Of a stretch of 7,296 nt of DNA, positions 5,859 through 7,296 are shown piece after piece (within the stretch, counting starts at the first letter, position 1; each line of letters starts with the position of its first letter). The notes beneath the pieces are model-generated. The model was not told where the DNA came from. It saw only the letters and a list, made by a program, of their open reading frames with translations, and made no database searches. A program made the position numbers and the translations under genes. The DNA is from Deltaproteobacteria bacterium RBG_13_52_11 (GTDB lineage Bacteria > Desulfobacterota > B13-G15 > RBG-16-54-18). The stretch covers positions 24,788 to 32,083 of the forward strand of contig MGQF01000014.1 in the NCBI GenBank assembly GCA_001797745.1. Reading direction: 5' to 3'.

Positions 5859-7009
5859 CCTCTCTCACCTCCTTTCTCTTCTGAAGTTCCTCCTTTACCT
5901 CCTCTTTGGGAGAAAAATGCCCGTACGAACTGATCCACCCTCCCCTCGGAGAGGGCCTGACGGATATCCCTCATCAAAGAGTGATAATAATAGAGATTAT
6001 GAACGGCATTGAGCCTGTATGCCAATAATTCCCGGGACAAGAAGAGATGCCTGAGGTAGGCTCGGGAAAAATTGCGGCAGGTATAACAGCCACAGGCTGG
6101 ATCCAATGGGGATGTGTCCGTGCTATACCGTGCATGCTTGATGTTGAGCTGGCCGAAGCTGGTAAAGAGGACCCCTGTCCGAGCACCCCTCGTAGGCAAG
6201 ACACAATCGAACATATCCACCCCAATCCTCACCCCCGTCAGGATATCCTCAGGGGTCCCCATCCCCATCAGATAACGGGGGGAATTCGTAGGGAGCAGGG
6301 CAGTCACCATCTCCGCTATCTCAAAGGTAATTTCTTTTTCCTCCCCGAGGCTCAGACCACCGATGGCATACCCGTCAAACCCTATCTCCATCAGCGCATG
6401 GGCGCTTTGCCGGCGTAGCTCTGAATAGCCCCCACCTTGGACGATGCCGAAGAGGGCCTGCCCATCTCCGTTCTTAGCCCCCTGAGATCGTTTTGCCCAC
6501 TGGGTGGTCAAATCCACCGCCTCCTTGGCCTCATCAGCAGATGCGGGATAGGGCGGGCAATCATCCAAGACCATCATGATATCTGACCCCAGCTCTTCTT
6601 GCATCTGCACGACCTTTTCTGGGGTGAGGAAGTGGAGCGACCCATCGATATGGGAACGAAACCGTACCCCCTCTGATTCTATTTCACGCAAGGCGCTCAT
6701 ACTCACGATCTGAAACCCTCCGCTATCCGTCAATAGAGGGCCCTCCCATCCCATAAACCGATGGAGCCCCCCAACCTCCCTTATCACCTCCGTCCCAGGC
6801 CTGAGGTAGAGGTGGTAGGCATTACACAGGAGGATCTCTGTCCCAACCTCCTGCAGGTCTGCAGGGGCCAGGGCCTTCACAGTCCCCTGGCTCCCCACCG
6901 GCATAAACACCGGGGTGAAAAATACCCCGTGGGGGGTGGTTACCTTGCCCAGCCGCGCCTGCCCCCCCCCCTCCTTCAGGAGTTGAAAAGAGAACTTACC
7001 TCCCTTCAC
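5852..7009 (-). CDS. tgt: tRNA-guanine transglycosylase
   Basis: Tgt exchanges the wobble guanine-34 of GUN-anticodon tRNAs for the queuosine precursor preQ1. The 385-residue TIM-barrel protein keeps all key residues: D95 in LTDSGGFQ (equivalent to D102 of the Zymomonas enzyme), VLDDCPPYP (147-155), QGGGYSELR (191-199), and the nucleophile D268 in DMFDCVLPTR (equivalent to D280). The zinc set is C306, C308, C311 and H337 (CGCYTC ... VHN). Spacing between the catalytic and zinc residues equals that of the characterised enzyme. The tail after about residue 365 is glycine- and lysine-rich and probably disordered. The start GTG 7009-7007 overlaps the queA stop (ATGTGA) and has no ideal ribosome site, so reinitiation is likely. 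A run of ten G falls in codons 13-16. Confidence 0.97.
   Translation of the reverse strand: MKGGKFSFQLLKEGGGQARLGKVTTPHGVFFTPVFMPVGSQGTVKALAPADLQEVGTEILLCNAYHLYLRPGTEVIREVGGLHRFMGWEGPLLTDSGGFQIVSMSALREIESEGVRFRSHIDGSLHFLTPEKVVQMQEELGSDIMMVLDDCPPYPASADEAKEAVDLTTQWAKRSQGAKNGDGQALFGIVQGGGYSELRRQSAHALMEIGFDGYAIGGLSLGEEKEITFEIAEMVTALLPTNSPRYLMGMGTPEDILTGVRIGVDMFDCVLPTRGARTGVLFTSFGQLNIKHARYSTDTSPLDPACGCYTCRNFSRAYLRHLFLSRELLAYRLNAVHNLYYYHSLMRDIRQALSEGRVDQFVRAFFSQRGGKGGTSEEKGGERGC
6962..6971. repeat. Ten-base homopolymer (C10 on plus, G10 in tgt coding strand)
   Basis: An uninterrupted run of ten C on the plus strand encodes E-GGG near residues 13-16 of Tgt. One base gained or lost would shift the frame about 15 codons into the gene. 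It may be a slippage site or merely a sequencing-prone tract; the frame as given is intact. Confidence 0.9.
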
Positions 7010-7296
7010 ATGATCAACATCCCATCTCCGTAGCTGTAGAATCCGTATCCCTCCTGTATGGCATCCTGATATGCCCTCAGGGTGAGGTCCCTCCCCGCAA
7101 AGGCGAACACCAACAGCAGGAGGGTGGAGCGCGGGAGGTGAAAGTTGGTGATCAGGGCATCGATTGCCTTAAACCGATATCCTGGGTAAATGTAGAGGTC
7201 AGTCATGCCCTGGTGGGGATGGATCGTACCTCCCTCATCGCAGGCGGACTCCAAGGCCCTCACCACCGTGGTCCCCACCGCACATACCCTCTCCCC
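7006..7296 (-). CDS. queA: S-adenosylmethionine:tRNA ribosyltransferase-isomerase, C-terminal part
   Basis: QueA transfers and rearranges the ribosyl group of S-adenosylmethionine onto preQ1-modified tRNA to give epoxyqueuosine, the step after Tgt. Only the last 96 codons are in the window; the frame is open to the right edge (GERVCAVGTTVVRALES). Family hallmarks are present: the AVGTT segment, DLYIYPGYRF, DALITNFHLPRSTLL and the terminal YGFYSYGDGMLI. The protein ends ...LIM, and its stop TGA (7008-7006) overlaps the tgt GTG start. This tight coupling fits two consecutive enzymes of one pathway. The ATG-like start at 7278 is internal, not the real one. Confidence 0.95.
   Translation of the reverse strand, partial: GERVCAVGTTVVRALESACDEGGTIHPHQGMTDLYIYPGYRFKAIDALITNFHLPRSTLLLLVFAFAGRDLTLRAYQDAIQEGYGFYSYGDGMLIM

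Overview
The window reads as a compact bacterial chromosome segment of balanced base composition. It is almost wholly coding and lies mainly on the minus strand. Ten minus-strand genes run from the right edge to the left: queA (partial) - tgt - yajC - rpsF - ssb/priB-like - rpsR - rplI - dnaB - pgsA - eno. The last one converges on the 3' end of a plus-strand gene encoding a DUF3426-type domain. No mobile element, CRISPR array, tRNA or rRNA is visible. The gene order and the DUF3426 neighbour suggest a Gram-negative lineage of the Desulfobacterota ('deltaproteobacterial') type or a relative. This is an inference from synteny and protein style, not a firm assignment.

Right part (5541-7296): queA and tgt are consecutive enzymes of queuosine tRNA modification, and yajC encodes the small SecDF-associated membrane protein. 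The three genes overlap each other by a few bases and are probably translationally coupled. The secD-secF pair that often follows yajC is absent, and the ribosomal block starts 60 bases later.

Middle part (3762-5540): rpsF (S6), a tail-less SSB-like/PriB-like OB-fold gene, rpsR (S18) and rplI (L9). The 60-base yajC-rpsF spacer can fold so that a perfect anti-Shine-Dalgarno sequence pairs with the rpsF Shine-Dalgarno, enclosing two perfect hairpins. This is a plausible site for S6:S18 feedback or for coupling to yajC translation. Between rpsR and rplI lies a 232-base non-coding stretch. It contains a good sigma70-type promoter whose -10 sits inside a perfect inverted repeat, followed by a leader with long-range complementarity.

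Left part (1-3758): dnaB (replicative helicase), pgsA (phosphatidylglycerophosphate synthase) and eno (enolase) follow rplI with gaps of 2-6 bases, so they are probably one transcript. That transcript ends at a hairpin terminator at 460-505, which can also serve the converging plus-strand gene. Together the genes serve tRNA modification, protein export, ribosome assembly, replication, phospholipid synthesis and glycolysis. This is a housekeeping neighbourhood, and the most interesting signals are regulatory sequences and unusual protein tails rather than an unknown gene system.
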